This document shows, one piece after another, positions 6,093 to 6,899 of a stretch of DNA of 6,899 nucleotides; positions within the stretch are counted from its first letter, which is position 1; the number at the start of each line of letters is the position of its first letter. Source of the DNA: Bryobacterales bacterium (GTDB taxonomy: Bacteria; Acidobacteriota; Terriglobia; Bryobacterales; Bryobacteraceae). Both the position numbers and the translations under genes were made by a program. The notes beneath the pieces were generated by a model, which worked only from the letters and a program-made list of their open reading frames with translations, was not told the origin of the DNA and made no database searches. The DNA is taken from positions 1 through 6,899 of the forward strand of contig JALOKO010000211.1 of the NCBI GenBank assembly GCA_025456495.1, in the 5' to 3' direction.

Positions 6093-6655
6093 TCCAGGTT
6101 CAGCACCTTTAACAGGGTTCCGCGCTCCTGCTGGATCTTTTTCTGCAGCAGCGTGATGGCGTAGATCAGCTGCTCCGGACGCGGCGGACAGCCGGGCACG
6201 TATACATCCACGGGGATAATCTGGTTCACGGGCACCAAGGCGTAGTTGCTGAACACGCCTGTGGAGGTGGCGCAGGCGCCCATGGAGATCACCCACTTGG
6301 GCTCCGGCATCTGCTGGTACAACTGGCGCACCACGGGCGCCATCTTGTTGGACACCCGACCGGCGATAATCATCAGATCCGCCTGGCGGGGAGAACCCCG
6401 AAAAACCTCGGCTCCGAACCGGGCGATATCAAACCGACTTGCCGACATGGCCATCATCTCAATCGCGCAGCAGGCCAGGCCGAAGGTCATGGGCCAAATG
6501 CTGTTCTTGCGCGCCCAATTGATGGCATTATCCAGCGTGGTGGTAAGCACGCTATCCTTCAGCAGGTCCGTGTTGTCCTGGTCGAGCCGCTCAAACAGAT
6601 TTACGTCTGTCCGCAGCACTGAGAGTTCATTGGCGTTCGCGACAGGCTGGCTCAT
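6089..6655 (-). CDS. nuoB: NADH-quinone oxidoreductase subunit B
   Basis: Peripheral-arm subunit of respiratory complex I that carries iron-sulfur cluster N2, the last electron relay before quinone. The 188-residue product has all four ligands: tandem Cys62-Cys63 in FGLACCAIEMM, Cys128 in SMGACATSTG and Cys156 in VPGCPPRPE. The conserved ARFGAEVFRGSPRQADL (78-94) and EPKWVISMGAC (118-128) blocks are intact. The start at 6655 is chosen over an upstream ATG at 6691 because AGAGGGAG lies nine bases before it and the upstream one has no ribosome site. In most genomes nuoB sits between nuoA and nuoC; here it is alone, with a TonB receptor upstream and a convergent RNase gene downstream. It could be a second copy or belong to a scattered complex I gene set. 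TSTG after the cluster cysteine replaces the more common SGG-type residues but preserves the ligand. Confidence 0.95.
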   Translation of the reverse strand: MSQPVANANELSVLRTDVNLFERLDQDNTDLLKDSVLTTTLDNAINWARKNSIWPMTFGLACCAIEMMAMSASRFDIARFGAEVFRGSPRQADLMIIAGRVSNKMAPVVRQLYQQMPEPKWVISMGACATSTGVFSNYALVPVNQIIPVDVYVPGCPPRPEQLIYAITLLQKKIQQERGTLLKVLNLD

Positions 6656-6710
6656 AGGGTACCGCTCCCTCTTGATCCTAACAGATGCCATTCCCGGCAG
6701 CCCGGGCGCG

Positions 6711-6735
6711 AAAAACGGACGAGGGACCCAGCGTC
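6711..6735 (-). terminator. Possible terminator after the TonB-dependent receptor gene
   Basis: On the minus strand GACG (6735-6732) and CGTC (6721-6718) flank a short interior, followed two bases later by TTTTT (6715-6711). The stem is only four pairs, so this is a weak intrinsic terminator at best. It begins right after the receptor stop codon. Confidence 0.3.
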
Positions 6736-6736
6736 G

Positions 6737-6899
6737 CTACCACAAGAACCGCATGCCGACGTAGGCATTCGCCCCCGGCATGTCCACGCCGGAACCGTGA
6801 TGCCGGTAATTGGCATCCAGCAGGTTCTGCACGCCCATGGTCAATTGCCAGCGTTCCCCCAGGGGCATACCACCTTGCACATCCAGGGCGAACCAGCCA
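6737..6899 (-). CDS. TonB-dependent outer-membrane receptor, C-terminal end
   Basis: Partial gene running off the right edge; 53 codons and a TAG are present. The residues show the last strands of a TonB-dependent receptor barrel: MGVQNLLDANYR, matching the family's N-L-x-D-x-x-Y-R signature, then HHGSGVDMPGANAYVGMRF and a terminal aromatic (Phe-Leu-Trp), as used by the BAM machinery to recognise outer-membrane barrels. Such receptors import siderophores, cobalamin, metals or sugars using TonB energy; the HGSGVDMPG segment resembles vitamin or metal receptor ends, but substrate cannot be assigned from this piece. The gene lies 81 bases upstream of nuoB on the same strand, with a possible weak terminator between. 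Confidence 0.8.
   Translation of the reverse strand, partial: GWFALDVQGGMPLGERWQLTMGVQNLLDANYRHHGSGVDMPGANAYVGMRFLW

Noticed and set aside
6675..6683. Possible extended -10 box (TGTTAGGAT on the minus strand) for nuoB
   Set aside because: Transcription from it would begin inside the Shine-Dalgarno site, and no -35 box fits.
1..6899. CRISPR array, insertion sequence ends, tRNA, prophage or defence genes
   Set aside because: I looked for spaced repeats, transposase motifs, terminal inverted repeats and tRNA T-arm sequences and saw none.

Overview
The window looks like part of a GC-rich bacterial chromosome carrying dispersed housekeeping and redox genes, not a mobile element or defence locus. 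Gene flavour suggests Acidobacteriota (Solibacter/Bryobacter-like): a eukaryote-type (IleS2-like) isoleucyl-tRNA synthetase with a large internal insert, a lipoprotein cytochrome c, a NuoB with a TST variant after its third cluster cysteine, and a TonB-dependent receptor. That assignment is inference from protein character, not a search result.

Layout, left to right. Bases 1 to about 171 are lower in GC (about 49 percent by hand count) and hold the end of an unrelated plus-strand reading frame. They abut the ileS gene (minus, to 2847), whose recognisable homology stops abruptly near base 172, so the tRNA-anticodon-binding domain is cut in half. A gap (2848-3176) holds a candidate ileS promoter, two overlapping palindromes just before the ileS start and a good intrinsic terminator for the next gene. 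A lipid-anchored class I cytochrome c (minus, 3177-3683) is divergent from a DUF2064/TIGR04282 glycosyltransferase-like gene (plus, 3813-4451). The latter converges on an atypical NAD(P)-binding SDR gene (minus, 4465-5352). After about 400 bp with no credible gene comes a very small RNase III-domain protein resembling Mini-III (plus, 5754-6092). Its stop codon overlaps the stop of a stand-alone nuoB (minus, 6089-6655). The right edge is the C-terminal end of a TonB-dependent outer-membrane receptor (minus, 6737-6899).

The genes do not form one pathway or operon: most are single transcription units in alternating orientation. Functionally they cover translation (IleS, Mini-III-like RNase), electron transfer (cytochrome c, NuoB) and envelope transport (TonB receptor). 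I see no convincing new multi-gene system. The points most worth checking are the broken ileS end (assembly chimera or real rearrangement), the roughly 110-residue insert and altered signature motifs of IleS, the shortened Mini-III-like protein, and nuoB standing without its usual partners.
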